Part shown: positions 22,967 through 30,628 of the stretch, piece after piece
How the letters are laid out: every line of letters begins with the position of its first letter
Numbering within the stretch: position 1 is the stretch's first letter
Source of the DNA: Anaerolineae bacterium
Lineage (GTDB): Bacteria > Chloroflexota > Anaerolineae > Anaerolineales > Villigracilaceae
DNA length: 64,000 nucleotides
Assembly (NCBI GenBank): GCA_021324435.1
Contig: JAJPIZ010000032.1
Span: 18,646-82,645, forward strand
Direction of reading: 5' to 3'
Notes under the pieces: model-generated
The model's input: the letters and a program-made list of their open reading frames with translations, nothing else
What the model was told of the DNA's origin: nothing
Database searches by the model: none
Translations under genes and position numbers: made by a program

Positions 22967-23933
22967 TTTCATCCTCCCCGTTGTGCCTGACGACGCGGCG
23001 GTACCACTTCTCGAGCCAGGGAGCGGCCACCATGCCGGCGGCCAGGCCCAAAAGTCCCGCGAGACCCGCATATCCCAGCGGGCTGACCGGACTCGGCTCA
23101 GTATTCAATCCGGCCTGGTTCATCGCAGTCTGTGTGGGAGTCGTCGCGGCTGTGGAAGGTTGAGCCGTTTCAGACGTCGGTGTGTTGCTGTGCATTTGGT
23201 CGGAATGACATGCGTTGCAGCTGTCAATGCTGGCCTTGAAGGAGTGATCGGGCAGAGCGTGTGCGTTGCTCGCATCTTTGACCGTGTGCGTGACGTGACA
23301 GTTGATGCAGGTGACGCCCTGCTGATGATGTTGCGAGTATGGAAAATCCATGCTCACATCTTTGTGACATGTGACGCACAACTGCGATGCGTCGGTGTAT
23401 TGCGCGCTTCCATCCAGCGGCTTGGTGATCTTCAATGAGGCGCTGTGCGGATCATGACACGTAATGCAATTCATGCCGCGCTGATAATGCGTGCTTCCCT
23501 GCCAGTCCTGCCAATCGAAGCGCGTGTCGCTGTGGCAACGCGCGCACAGATCGGGCGTGCGATTCACCGGCATGGGTTCCTTCGGATGACCTTCTTTCAT
23601 TGGGCCATGACAGGCCTCGCACGAAACGCCGTCTGCCAGCCATGTGGCTGTCGCGGGATCATAACCCGTCACATGACAAACAAGACAAGCCCCCGGCTTG
23701 CCCTGTTTGGTCCATTCATCCATAAAAACCGGATCACTGACGGCCTGGCCATGCGGTCCGCTCTGCCATTCATTTGCGAATTGTGTGTGGCATGAGACAC
23801 AAGTTGGAGTTTGGGTTTGCGAGGCAGGCTGAGTTGGTCCGCCGCTTTGTGCCTGTGCGATCGCGAGCGTTACGCCCGCGATCAGCAGGGCAAACATCAG
23901 GGCGATCAAAAAACGTTCGAAGCGTGAAAACAT
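22959..23933 (-). CDS. Octahaem cytochrome c with C-terminal membrane anchor
   Basis: A 324-residue product with a signal helix (to about residue 28), eight CXXCH motifs (CVSCH, CLVCH, CEACH, CARCH, CITCH, CVTCH, CINCH, CNACH) and a helix near residue 290 followed by a charged cytoplasmic tail. It overlaps the ferredoxin gene by 8 bases. Cytochrome, ferredoxin and NrfD subunits in one operon resemble the electron-transfer parts of Qrc, alternative complex III and Psr-type complexes. A plausible role is shuttling electrons between menaquinone and periplasmic cytochromes. Confidence 0.9.
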   Translation of the reverse strand: MFSRFERFLIALMFALLIAGVTLAIAQAQSGGPTQPASQTQTPTCVSCHTQFANEWQSGPHGQAVSDPVFMDEWTKQGKPGACLVCHVTGYDPATATWLADGVSCEACHGPMKEGHPKEPMPVNRTPDLCARCHSDTRFDWQDWQGSTHYQRGMNCITCHDPHSASLKITKPLDGSAQYTDASQLCVTCHKDVSMDFPYSQHHQQGVTCINCHVTHTVKDASNAHALPDHSFKASIDSCNACHSDQMHSNTPTSETAQPSTAATTPTQTAMNQAGLNTEPSPVSPLGYAGLAGLLGLAAGMVAAPWLEKWYRRVVRHNGEDEND

Positions 23934-23955
23934 CTTGCATTCTCCTTGTTAAGTT

Positions 23956-24306
23956 TTATGCATGTTTTGGTGCGGACATTTTCTTCGTTACGGATGTCCC
24001 GATAAACACCTCGCAATCGAGGCATTCATCGCGCAGATAGCCGTTGGGCAGGCGTTTATATTGCCAGCAGGGAAGGGGCGAGGCCGCGGCTTCGCAGTCC
24101 GCGCGTTCTTCGGGCGTACACCCGCGAATCTCCCAGCATTTGGGTTTCCTGACCCGCGGCGCCCTGGCTTTGCTTTCAGCGCGCCAATCTTCATCGAGCC
24201 GGCGCAGGAAGAACACCACCAGCGCCGTGATGAAGATCGGGATGGCCAGCCGCAGGAGGATTCCAACCGCCACCGCCAGCCATGTATTGAAATCGTTCAT
24301 GGCCAC
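23956..24306 (-). CDS. Small membrane protein with Cys/Trp-rich tail
   Basis: A 116-residue protein (GTG 24306, or ATG 24300) with one N-terminal helix and a soluble tail holding six cysteines: CWEIRGC, ADC, CWQYKR and CLDC. The paired CW pattern resembles the two-CW domains seen in bacterial sensor proteins, which may bind metal or an iron-sulfur centre; this is a resemblance only. It starts 1-8 bases after the 40-aa gene and lies 22 bases before the octahaem gene, so it probably belongs to the same complex or to its assembly. Confidence 0.75.
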   Translation of the reverse strand: MAMNDFNTWLAVAVGILLRLAIPIFITALVVFFLRRLDEDWRAESKARAPRVRKPKCWEIRGCTPEERADCEAAASPLPCWQYKRLPNGYLRDECLDCEVFIGTSVTKKMSAPKHA

Positions 24307-24307
24307 C

Positions 24308-24430
24308 TTACCTTCGATAGAATTGGGCGCGTTCGCGGCGGTGCATCCATTCGCCGAACATCAGCAGGAGTCCAAACGGCAGGACGAGCCGGATGAGGAT
24401 CAGTGTGAGTAAAACTTCAGCGGCGTTCAT
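24308..24430 (-). CDS. 40-residue membrane peptide, first gene of the octahaem operon
   Basis: Too short for the ORF track. ATG 24430 has AAGGAG six bases upstream and the frame ends in TAA at 24308. The peptide begins MNAAEVLLTLILIRLVL, is a single hydrophobic helix, then a short basic tail (MHRRERAQFYRR). The clear ribosome site and tight spacing to the next gene support it as real. Small single-helix subunits are common in respiratory complexes. Confidence 0.65.
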   Translation of the reverse strand: MNAAEVLLTLILIRLVLPFGLLLMFGEWMHRRERAQFYRR

Positions 24431-24447
24431 CGCATTCTCCTTCTAAT

Positions 24448-24478
24448 CCCTCTCCCATCGGGAGAGGGAAGGGTGAGG
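24448..24478. repeat. Family B palindromic repeat
   Basis: CCCTCTCCC-atc-GGGAGAGGG followed by AAGGGTGAGG lies just upstream of the octahaem operon. It is nearly the same core as at 10768-10791. Confidence 0.8.
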
Positions 24479-24629
24479 ATCATTTCATCTACACTTTACA
24501 TTTCGAGACATGAGAAGTAAATTCGTGCGTTTCCCCAACTTTTGATTTTTTATCTGCGGCTCATTCCGGACCTTTGGCCTGCGGCGCGCGCCCCATACTT
24601 CGTCATAGCTGATGGGTGATTCACCCCAT

Positions 24630-24667
24630 GAAAACAAAACCTCCCGCAGAGCTGAATCTGCGGGAGG
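24630..24667 (-). terminator. Rho-independent terminator of the DUF454 gene
   Basis: On the minus strand CCTCCCGCAGA pairs with TCTGCGGGAGG around a six-base loop and is followed by TTTTGTTTTC. It lies about 50 bases past the gene 24717..25142. Confidence 0.85.
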
Positions 24668-24716
24668 GCGATGGCTGAAAAGAGACGGCGGGCTTGAAAT
24701 TATGCCTGCATGGTTG

Positions 24717-25142
24717 CTAAGAATCGCCAAACTCAGACGATTCAGGCACAGCAGTTTTGTGATCGGGTCCCGGTTGATAGGTCTTGATCATCACCAGATG
24801 AATGGTCACCGCGATAGCGATCACGATGAGCAGTAACTTCACCCACCAGAGCGAAACCGCGAACGTAGCCGAGAGACCGATGGTCAGCCATAAAGCCGTG
24901 ATGGTGAGAAACTTTTCGCGCCGCGGAATGCCATGCCCTTCGCGATAGTTTCGGATGTAAGCCCCAAACCAACGGTTATAAAGCAACCAGCGCAGGAATG
25001 TATCCGAACTGCGCGCGTAGAAAAAGGCCGCCAGAAGGAGGAACGGTGTAGTAGGCAGAATCGGCACAAAGATGCCCACGACGCCGAATGCCACCGACAA
25101 AGTACCCAGAGCGATAAAAAGAGCCTTGATGATTGGATTCAT
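24717..25142 (-). CDS. DUF454/YbaN-family inner membrane protein
   Basis: A 141-residue protein with three to four helices and the family pattern GVVGIFVPILPTTPFLLLAAFFYARSS followed by RWLLYNRWFGAYIRNYREGHGIPRREK. I start it at ATG 25142; the 18 extra residues in the ORF track have no support. The family is widespread, with unknown biochemical role. It is flanked by a terminator downstream and a palindromic repeat upstream. Confidence 0.88.
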   Translation of the reverse strand: MNPIIKALFIALGTLSVAFGVVGIFVPILPTTPFLLLAAFFYARSSDTFLRWLLYNRWFGAYIRNYREGHGIPRREKFLTITALWLTIGLSATFAVSLWWVKLLLIVIAIAVTIHLVMIKTYQPGPDHKTAVPESSEFGDS

Positions 25143-25238
25143 GAATACCTGTAAGGTTTTGTCGGGCAATTGTACCGCGTTCAGAATCGGCCTCACCTAT
25201 ACTATTCAGCCCGGAGTGCCTAAAATCGAATTGATGAT

Positions 25239-25279
25239 GTGTCACCCTGAGCGTAGCGAAGGGTCTCAAACTTCTTGAC
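25239..25279. repeat. Family A repeat, single arm
   Basis: GTGTCACCCTGAGCGTAGCGAAGGGTCTCAAAC matches one arm of the family A palindromes (compare 32150-32174). It separates a coding-like fragment (25280-25443) from the DUF454 gene. Confidence 0.7.
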
Positions 25280-25443
25280 TTGCCCTTGAAAATTGTTGGA
25301 GATTGCCCTCGCCCTGTGATGGAAACCATGGAAAGCCGATCTATTTCGAGGGTGTGGGTATGAGAAAGTTCCTGACCATCCTCAACGCCATATTGCGTGA
25401 CAAACAGCCCTTCCATCGTGTTGCCAACGCGTACATATTTCAT
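25280..25443 (-). other. Possible small gene or gene remnant cut by a repeat
   Basis: From ATG 25443 the minus strand reads about 55 residues with gene-like codon choice (MKYVRVGNTMEGLFVTQYGV...HTLEIDRLSMVSI), then runs into the family A repeat (SLRPFATLRVTHH) and continues in unconvincing sequence over the DUF454 start. No family is recognised. It could be a truncated gene or a chance frame. The rest of the 25143-25584 gap holds only the repeat and a terminator. Confidence 0.25.
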
Positions 25444-25459
25444 GCCTTCCAACTCAATA

Positions 25460-25499
25460 AAAAACAACAACTGCCCTTGACGTTCAAGGCAGTTGTTGC
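25460..25499 (-). terminator. Rho-independent terminator of the DUF4352-like lipoprotein
   Basis: On the minus strand AACAACTGCC(TTGAA...) pairs with ...GGCAGTTGTT and is followed by GTTTTTTATT. It lies about 85 bases past the stop of 25585..26226. Confidence 0.8.
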
Positions 25500-25584
25500 G
25501 AAGTGCTGGGTGTATTTCCCAGTGCACGCTGTGTTCGACAGCGTTTCTGTGCCATATGCGAATTGCGAATCTGCTGTAAATTTA

Positions 25585-26226
25585 TTAATTCTCGCTAGCA
25601 TTTATTATGAATGGCACTGCTGGCAAATCCTCGAACTTAAAAAAGATAGTCTTTCCTAGGTTAGTATCTTTGATAGTGAAATGAAAACGCAGATAACTCT
25701 CATTCTCAATCTTCATAGTATATATGTTGCCGGTCTGACAACCAACAAAAGTAAGTTCAAGTAGATCCTTTCCTTGCACTTTAGCTACATCGTGAGCGCC
25801 CCAGCATGTAGCAAGCTGAGTTTCCCCCTGCGCATCAATAATCACATCGTTTTCTACATTGGTTGAAAGATTTGATGTGGGACTTAGGTTCTTGACTTTC
25901 ACAATCACGTCAAACCCCATGTAGCCGGGTTTTGGGGTATAGATAGTTCCAGCAATCGAAATACTTTTCCGATAGACTGCTTGAACAATTGTGGCTTCCC
26001 AATTCTCGCTTCTAAGGATATCACCTATGGCAGGAACAGGTGTTGAAGATGGTGTTGGCGAAAGCGTTGAAGTTGGTGTAAGCGTGGGCGGTTGCGTGAA
26101 TGTTGCTGTAGGTATTGTAGTTACGCTTGCCGCAGTTGTAGCAGGCGATTTACTGCTGCCGCAGCTTGCAGCGAAAATGCTCAGCAAGACAAGACAGATT
26201 GATAAACTTTGTTTTTTTATCTTCAT
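25585..26226 (-). CDS. Lipoprotein with DUF4352-like domain
   Basis: A 213-residue lipoprotein (lipobox FAASC) with a Thr/Pro linker (residues 30-70) and a C-terminal beta-sandwich. Phrases such as GFDVIVKVKNLSPTSNLSTN and IIDAQGETQLATCWG are typical of DUF4352/telokin-like extracellular domains in Gram-positive and Chloroflexota proteins. The function is unknown. Base composition is a little more AT-rich than its neighbours, and it stands alone between terminators, so it may be a recent arrival. Confidence 0.7.
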   Translation of the reverse strand: MKIKKQSLSICLVLLSIFAASCGSSKSPATTAASVTTIPTATFTQPPTLTPTSTLSPTPSSTPVPAIGDILRSENWEATIVQAVYRKSISIAGTIYTPKPGYMGFDVIVKVKNLSPTSNLSTNVENDVIIDAQGETQLATCWGAHDVAKVQGKDLLELTFVGCQTGNIYTMKIENESYLRFHFTIKDTNLGKTIFFKFEDLPAVPFIINASEN

Positions 26227-26338
26227 TTTGAACTCCTAATTTCCTTGCGGTTTCCTTTAGATTCAAGCCGCCTAACTATGGCCTACAGCATAATCGCTGT
26301 ATAACAGCTTATATGCAAGATTATATCCTTACCTTGGC

Positions 26339-26989
26339 TCACGCCTTGATAATTCCCTTCCGGATTGCGTATCTCACCAATTCGGATCGCGAATGTAAAT
26401 TCAACTTGCGCATGATGTTCTCGCGGTGACGTTCGACCGTCTTGGGGCTGATGACCAGCGCCGCGCCGATCTGGTTGTTACTGGCGCCCTCGGCGAGATA
26501 GGTGAGCACTTCGCGCTCGCGGTCGGTGAGACCGTCGAGATTGTTTTTCTCGTCCGCGGGATGTTCCTGATTCAAATAATCTTTCACCAGTAATTTCGCC
26601 AGCGACGGGTACAAATACACCTCACCGCTTGCCGCGGCGCGGATGGCGGTCAGTAGTTCGTCGGGCGCGGCGCGCTTGGGCACGTAACCGGACGCGCCCG
26701 CCTCGAGCATCTTGAAAAAATATTCTTCATCCTCGTGGATGGTCAACGCCACGATGGCAACTTTTGGGAATCGCTTTTTGATCTCGCGCGTGGCCTCAAT
26801 GCCGGAGAGATCGGGCAGGCCGATATCCATCAGGATCACATCGGGCCTCAGTTGTTCAGCGGCTTCGATAGCCTCCCTGGCGGTGCCGGCCTCCCCGACA
26901 ATTTCCACATCGCTTTCGGAGCCGAGCAACATTCTCAACCCCGACCGGACAACAGCATGATCATCCACCAGCAGAAGGTTTATGCTCAT
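26339..26989 (-). CDS. NarL/LuxR-type response regulator
   Basis: A 216-residue protein from ATG 26989. The receiver domain has the acidic pair VDDH, phospho-acceptor Asp in VILMDIGLP, and Lys in GYVPKRA. The C-terminal LuxR helix-turn-helix reads LTDREREVLTYLAEGASNNQIG...SPKTVERHRENIMRKL. It overlaps the histidine kinase gene by 29 bases and is certainly its partner. The regulon is unknown; the nearby cytochrome genes are possible targets. Confidence 0.93.
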   Translation of the reverse strand: MSINLLLVDDHAVVRSGLRMLLGSESDVEIVGEAGTAREAIEAAEQLRPDVILMDIGLPDLSGIEATREIKKRFPKVAIVALTIHEDEEYFFKMLEAGASGYVPKRAAPDELLTAIRAAASGEVYLYPSLAKLLVKDYLNQEHPADEKNNLDGLTDREREVLTYLAEGASNNQIGAALVISPKTVERHRENIMRKLNLHSRSELVRYAIRKGIIKA

Positions 26990-28460
26990 CGTGCTTCTCG
27001 CTTTCATTTGAATACGGGATGAAGATTTCGATCAACGTGCCTTGACCCGGCCGCGATTGGATCGTCATTGTGCCTCCGAGTAACGCGGCGCGCTCCTGCA
27101 TCCCGGCCAATCCAAGCGACGGGCGGCTGGAGGATTGCACCACTTTGATGTGATCGAGGTCAAAGCCGCAACCGTCGTCGCGCACATGCAAATACAGACC
27201 ATGCTCTTCAAAGTTCAAATCTATGTTTACATTTTTTGCGTCCGCATGTTTGATGACGTTGTTCAACGCCTCTTGAATGATGCGGAATGTGGCAATGCGC
27301 GCCGCGTCGTCAATGGGTTGTTCATAACCCGTAATCTCCACCTTGACTTTGAGCGGGTAGCGCTCCGCGACCCTCCCCGCGTACCAGCGCAATGTCGCAG
27401 AAAGACCGAGATCGTCGAGATGCGAGGGGCGCAGGTCGGTTATCAATCGCTGGAGTTCTTCGAGAGAATCAGCCGCCAGCGTTTGAAGTTCGTGCAGGGT
27501 ATCGGCGGCCCGCTTCGGGTCCCGCGCGAGGCGGCCTTCGAGTCCGCGCAAGCCCATGCCAATGGCGGTCAAAGCCTGCCCGGTCTCATCGTGCAGGTCG
27601 CGCGCAATGCGTTGACGTTCCGATTCCTGTGCGGCCACCACGCGTCGAAAGAGTTCGCCGCGCATGGCTTCGCGTTGCTGAGATTCCTTGAGTCGTTCTT
27701 CCTGCAAGGCTGCGATCTTTTGCTCGGTCTCCACTTGAAATGCGCGCAAAAAACGGATCACATAAATGGAGGCCGCGCTGGCAAGGAAAGCGCGCAGGAG
27801 CTGAATTGGAAATCCGAAGGTGCGCAGAAAAGTTTGCTCGTTGATGAAGTTGGAAGGTGGAAGCGCGCTGGCGTTGGTGAACAGTTGGCCGAAGATGCCA
27901 TACCATGCAAACGCGATGGCGGCCCACATCGCATCCTGCCCAAAGCGCACGAGGCCGACGCGCCGGAAGGCGCGTTGCTGTGCGATAAGCCCGATGGAGG
28001 CCAGGATGCTGGCGGGGATGGCGAGCGAATAACGCGTCCAGGCGTGAACTGCGTCAAAGAAATCTACAAATGGATAATTGCCTTTGATGATGGCAATGCC
28101 AAAAATCCAGATCGCTTCCAACCCAAGTGGAATCAGCAGACTGACGCGCTGGGCAATTTCATCTTTGGCGAGCAGGTATCCCCCGAAGGCTGCCAGGGAG
28201 AGAAATGAAAATGAAAGGGTGGCAAGTTGCAGGGCGGAAAGAAGCGGCGTTGCGCTGTGGCCGGTGAGTGTGTTGATCGGCGCGAACATTTCCAGCCATT
28301 CGTGCGCGGCATGGACGAGTCCGAATCCAGCCAGCGGGCGCAGCGCCTTGCGCACGCGTTCATCGGAGGAGCGGCCTCCTTCCATGGCGACCAGCAGGCC
28401 CATGCTGAAGAAGGCCAGGCCATAGAAGAAGTAGATGATGATGATGGTTTGTATCTGCAC
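26961..28460 (-). CDS. Membrane sensor histidine kinase (HisKA_3/DegS-NarX type)
   Basis: About 500 residues. The N-terminal half has some seven helices without a recognised ligand domain. A coiled linker leads to the HisKA_3 box (ERQRIARDLHDETGQALTAIGMGLRGLE, His at the phosphorylation site) and a HATPase with EALNNVIKHADAKN and DDGCGFD. I prefer GTG 28460 (GGATAAAG upstream); the extra 18 codons to 28514 look intergenic. It is co-transcribed with the regulator gene at 26339. Confidence 0.88.
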   Translation of the reverse strand: MQIQTIIIIYFFYGLAFFSMGLLVAMEGGRSSDERVRKALRPLAGFGLVHAAHEWLEMFAPINTLTGHSATPLLSALQLATLSFSFLSLAAFGGYLLAKDEIAQRVSLLIPLGLEAIWIFGIAIIKGNYPFVDFFDAVHAWTRYSLAIPASILASIGLIAQQRAFRRVGLVRFGQDAMWAAIAFAWYGIFGQLFTNASALPPSNFINEQTFLRTFGFPIQLLRAFLASAASIYVIRFLRAFQVETEQKIAALQEERLKESQQREAMRGELFRRVVAAQESERQRIARDLHDETGQALTAIGMGLRGLEGRLARDPKRAADTLHELQTLAADSLEELQRLITDLRPSHLDDLGLSATLRWYAGRVAERYPLKVKVEITGYEQPIDDAARIATFRIIQEALNNVIKHADAKNVNIDLNFEEHGLYLHVRDDGCGFDLDHIKVVQSSSRPSLGLAGMQERAALLGGTMTIQSRPGQGTLIEIFIPYSNESEKHDEHKPSAGG

Positions 28461-28514
28461 GATCTTTATCCGCAGATTGCACTGATTGCTCAGAACTCTA
28501 ATGTAAAGCGGCAA

Positions 28515-28554
28515 GGCGCGAAGATTTTACATTTTTCTTTTGAGTCTTCGCGCC
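28515..28554. repeat. Inverted repeat GGCGCGAAGA / TCTTCGCGCC
   Basis: Ten-base perfect arms around a 20-base AT-rich loop lie between the kinase and the gene 28592..29497. It is another dispersed palindrome type or, on the minus strand, a weak terminator. Confidence 0.6.
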
Positions 28555-28591
28555 TAAGCCCTTTGCCTCTTGAGGGTCGCGTTGAATCTCT

Positions 28592-29497
28592 CTACTCGCC
28601 CAATCTCAACTTCGTCCCGCACACGCGGCAGAAGCGGTCGCCGAGGTGAGAGCGCGTTCCGCATTGATGGCAATACACATCGCTGTTCGCCTCCTCATTT
28701 TGGGCGGGATGCTTTCTGCGTCCCTGCGCTTTGCGTCCGCGGCTCGACTGCCAGAAATAGACAAAGCCTCCAACGATCAATCCCGCGCCGACGACGCCGA
28801 GAATGTAAGGCAGATAATTGCTGAGCATCACGCGGCCGGTAGTGTTAGAGCTGAGCGGTTGAGACGGCTTAAGTTGCTGAGAGGAAACGCTCAACGTGTC
28901 GCTGGCCTTTTCGTAACTGATCGAGAGAGAAAGGGATTGCCCGGCGGCCAGCGCGCCGAAGTCGTTGCTGTAATACGTCATCGTGTCACTGCGCGTCTCG
29001 GACGAAGGCAGGACAGGCGAAGTTTGCAGGTTTGTCGCTCCGATGGGCTGTTGGAGAGTCAAGCCGAATGAGTCAATGCGATAATCTGTGACCCATTGAT
29101 AGGCATATGTGCGACTTGTTCCGTTCTTTTGAATCGGGTCGTAATATTCGAGTTGAATGGCGGGACCGTCCGCCGTGACGGTTAAGTCCACGTAATTTCC
29201 CTGCGGCGCGACGGAGTATTTAATTCCCTGATCAGAAACGCTGTCGAACGTTTGTCCCACAGCCAGAGCGCTGGGTTTGCCGGCATTGACTGTTCCCGGT
29301 AGATGAAAAACGAGCGTGGCAGGCAGGTTCGTATCCGGCGACAGCATGATGTAATTGATCACCAACATACCGGGCTGGTCGTACTCGGGCCAGAGCTGTG
29401 CCTGGAAACTCGATATTTTGATGGTGTTCTGTGCGTGTGCAGAAAAAGGGAATGCGAGCGTTCCCAGTAAAAGCAAAACGGCCAGCCACTTTCGCAT
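28592..29497 (-). CDS. Exported beta-rich protein with helix and zinc-ribbon tail
   Basis: A 301-residue protein: signal peptide (to FSAHAQ), an extracytoplasmic beta-rich region of about 200 residues, one helix (LPYILGVVGAGLIVGGFVYFW), then a basic linker and a cytoplasmic zinc ribbon (YCHQCGTRSHLGDRFCRVCGTKL). The C-terminal stretch before the helix (GQSLSLSISYEKAS) resembles that of the cytochrome lipoprotein 7734..9572. The ribbon resembles that of the CcmI-like protein. The function is unknown. Confidence 0.75.
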   Translation of the reverse strand: MRKWLAVLLLLGTLAFPFSAHAQNTIKISSFQAQLWPEYDQPGMLVINYIMLSPDTNLPATLVFHLPGTVNAGKPSALAVGQTFDSVSDQGIKYSVAPQGNYVDLTVTADGPAIQLEYYDPIQKNGTSRTYAYQWVTDYRIDSFGLTLQQPIGATNLQTSPVLPSSETRSDTMTYYSNDFGALAAGQSLSLSISYEKASDTLSVSSQQLKPSQPLSSNTTGRVMLSNYLPYILGVVGAGLIVGGFVYFWQSSRGRKAQGRRKHPAQNEEANSDVYCHQCGTRSHLGDRFCRVCGTKLRLGE

Positions 29498-29585
29498 GGA
29501 TGCCTCCGACGGTAAGTTTCATGAATCTTACCATGCAAGCGGGGGCGGAGATACTCATAAACTGCACGAAGTCGAAAGAAGAATG

Positions 29586-30581
29586 TCACTTATTGGATGG
29601 GATTTGTCCTTCAACCGCGGCCTTCACCAACCGCCAGCAGGCCGCGTTGATCGGCGTTGGGATTCCATATTTTTGTCCGGCTTGTGTCACCGCGCCGCAG
29701 ATGGCGTCAATCTCGGTCGGCGCGCCGCGTTGAATATCCTGAAACATGGACGAGCGATTCAGCGCGGTCTTGCGCGCCACTTCTTCCGCCGCAACCGCGG
29801 CGTCATGGAATGCAAGTTTAATATTTTCAGCGGACGCGACTGCCGCGGCTTCTTCTGCCAAGGCGCGCATCAAAGCGCGCGCAGTGGGGCGATTCAACAA
29901 TTCACCGTTTGGGACGCGCAGTAAGGCGGTCAATGGGTTGATCGCGGCGTTGATGACCAGCTTGCCCCACACCAGTGAGCGCGCATCGTTGACGATATCC
30001 ACTTTGAAATTTGCAGACTTCAACGCTTCTTCCACCGGACCTAAGGCCGGGTGTGCTTCGATGGAGATGACTCCCTCACCCCCGGCCTTGACCAGCCCCG
30101 GCCCAAGGAGCGTCGCGCCGGTGGTGGTGGTCCCCAATGCGACGCGCGACTTTTTCTTAGCCACAGAGTCCACAGAGAGCGCTGAGTCTTTATTTTGTTT
30201 TTTTCCAGCGCTCTCCGTGGCTAAGGGATCATCGAGATATTTCGCGAGGATCTCGCGATTGCCGAGTCCGTTTTGAAGCGTGATGGCGAGACCGTCCTCC
30301 GCGAGACATTCTTTCAATTGACGCGCGGCGCGTTCGGTCTGCCAGGCCTTGACCAGCACGAGGGCATATTTCGCGCCGCGGCAGGTCTTCGGGTCATCCG
30401 CCACGCTGACGCTGAATACTTGCTCATCACCGTTCGGGGCCACGAGGCGCGCGCCGTTTTCGCGCAGAGCGCGAATCCCTTCGGGCCAGGTGCCAAGCAT
30501 GGTGACGCGGTGCCCGCTTGAAGTCAGGCGCGAGGCGAAGAGCGTCGCCAGCGCGCCGGTGCCGAGGATGAGGATGTCCAT
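29586..30581 (-). CDS. panE: 2-Dehydropantoate 2-reductase
   Basis: A 331-residue NADPH-dependent ketopantoate reductase: Rossmann motif GTGALATLFASRL, KAWQT with a likely catalytic Lys, LQNGLGN, and a C-terminal domain with KLVINAAINPLTAL. It makes pantoate for coenzyme A, and panB lies directly upstream in the same direction. Between LAKYL and RVALGTTTTGATLL there are about 25 residues (DDPLATESAGKKQNKDSALS...AKKKS) absent from the family and encoded by an in-frame palindromic repeat. Confidence 0.93.
   Translation of the reverse strand: MDILILGTGALATLFASRLTSSGHRVTMLGTWPEGIRALRENGARLVAPNGDEQVFSVSVADDPKTCRGAKYALVLVKAWQTERAARQLKECLAEDGLAITLQNGLGNREILAKYLDDPLATESAGKKQNKDSALSVDSVAKKKSRVALGTTTTGATLLGPGLVKAGGEGVISIEAHPALGPVEEALKSANFKVDIVNDARSLVWGKLVINAAINPLTALLRVPNGELLNRPTARALMRALAEEAAAVASAENIKLAFHDAAVAAEEVARKTALNRSSMFQDIQRGAPTEIDAICGAVTQAGQKYGIPTPINAACWRLVKAAVEGQIPSNK
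30156..30225. repeat. Family C palindromic repeat in frame inside panE
   Basis: CTTAGCCAC...GAGAGCGCTG and CAGCGCTCTC..GTGGCTAAG arms enclose an AT-rich loop of about 20 bases. The sequence is related to the CCACAAAGGCACAGAG repeats at 31691 and 38016. It adds about 23 codons without a stop. Confidence 0.85.
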
Positions 30582-30589
30582 CGTGGCTT

Positions 30590-30628
30590 TTTACGTATCA
30601 CCTGTTACGTAATACGTGATGCGTGATT
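30590..30628. repeat. Family D repeat between panB and panE
   Basis: TTACGTATCACCTGTTACGTAATACGTGATGCGTGATT is a set of TACGTRATACG units in both orientations. It fills the whole 45-base gap between the panB stop and the panE start. Confidence 0.7.

Noticed and set aside
25303-25659. 118-aa plus-strand frame
   Set aside because: It spans a terminator hairpin and the end of the lipoprotein gene on the other strand; no ribosome site or motif.
27135-28208. 357-aa plus-strand frame opposite the histidine kinase
   Set aside because: Shadow frame of a kinase with intact H and ATP-binding boxes.
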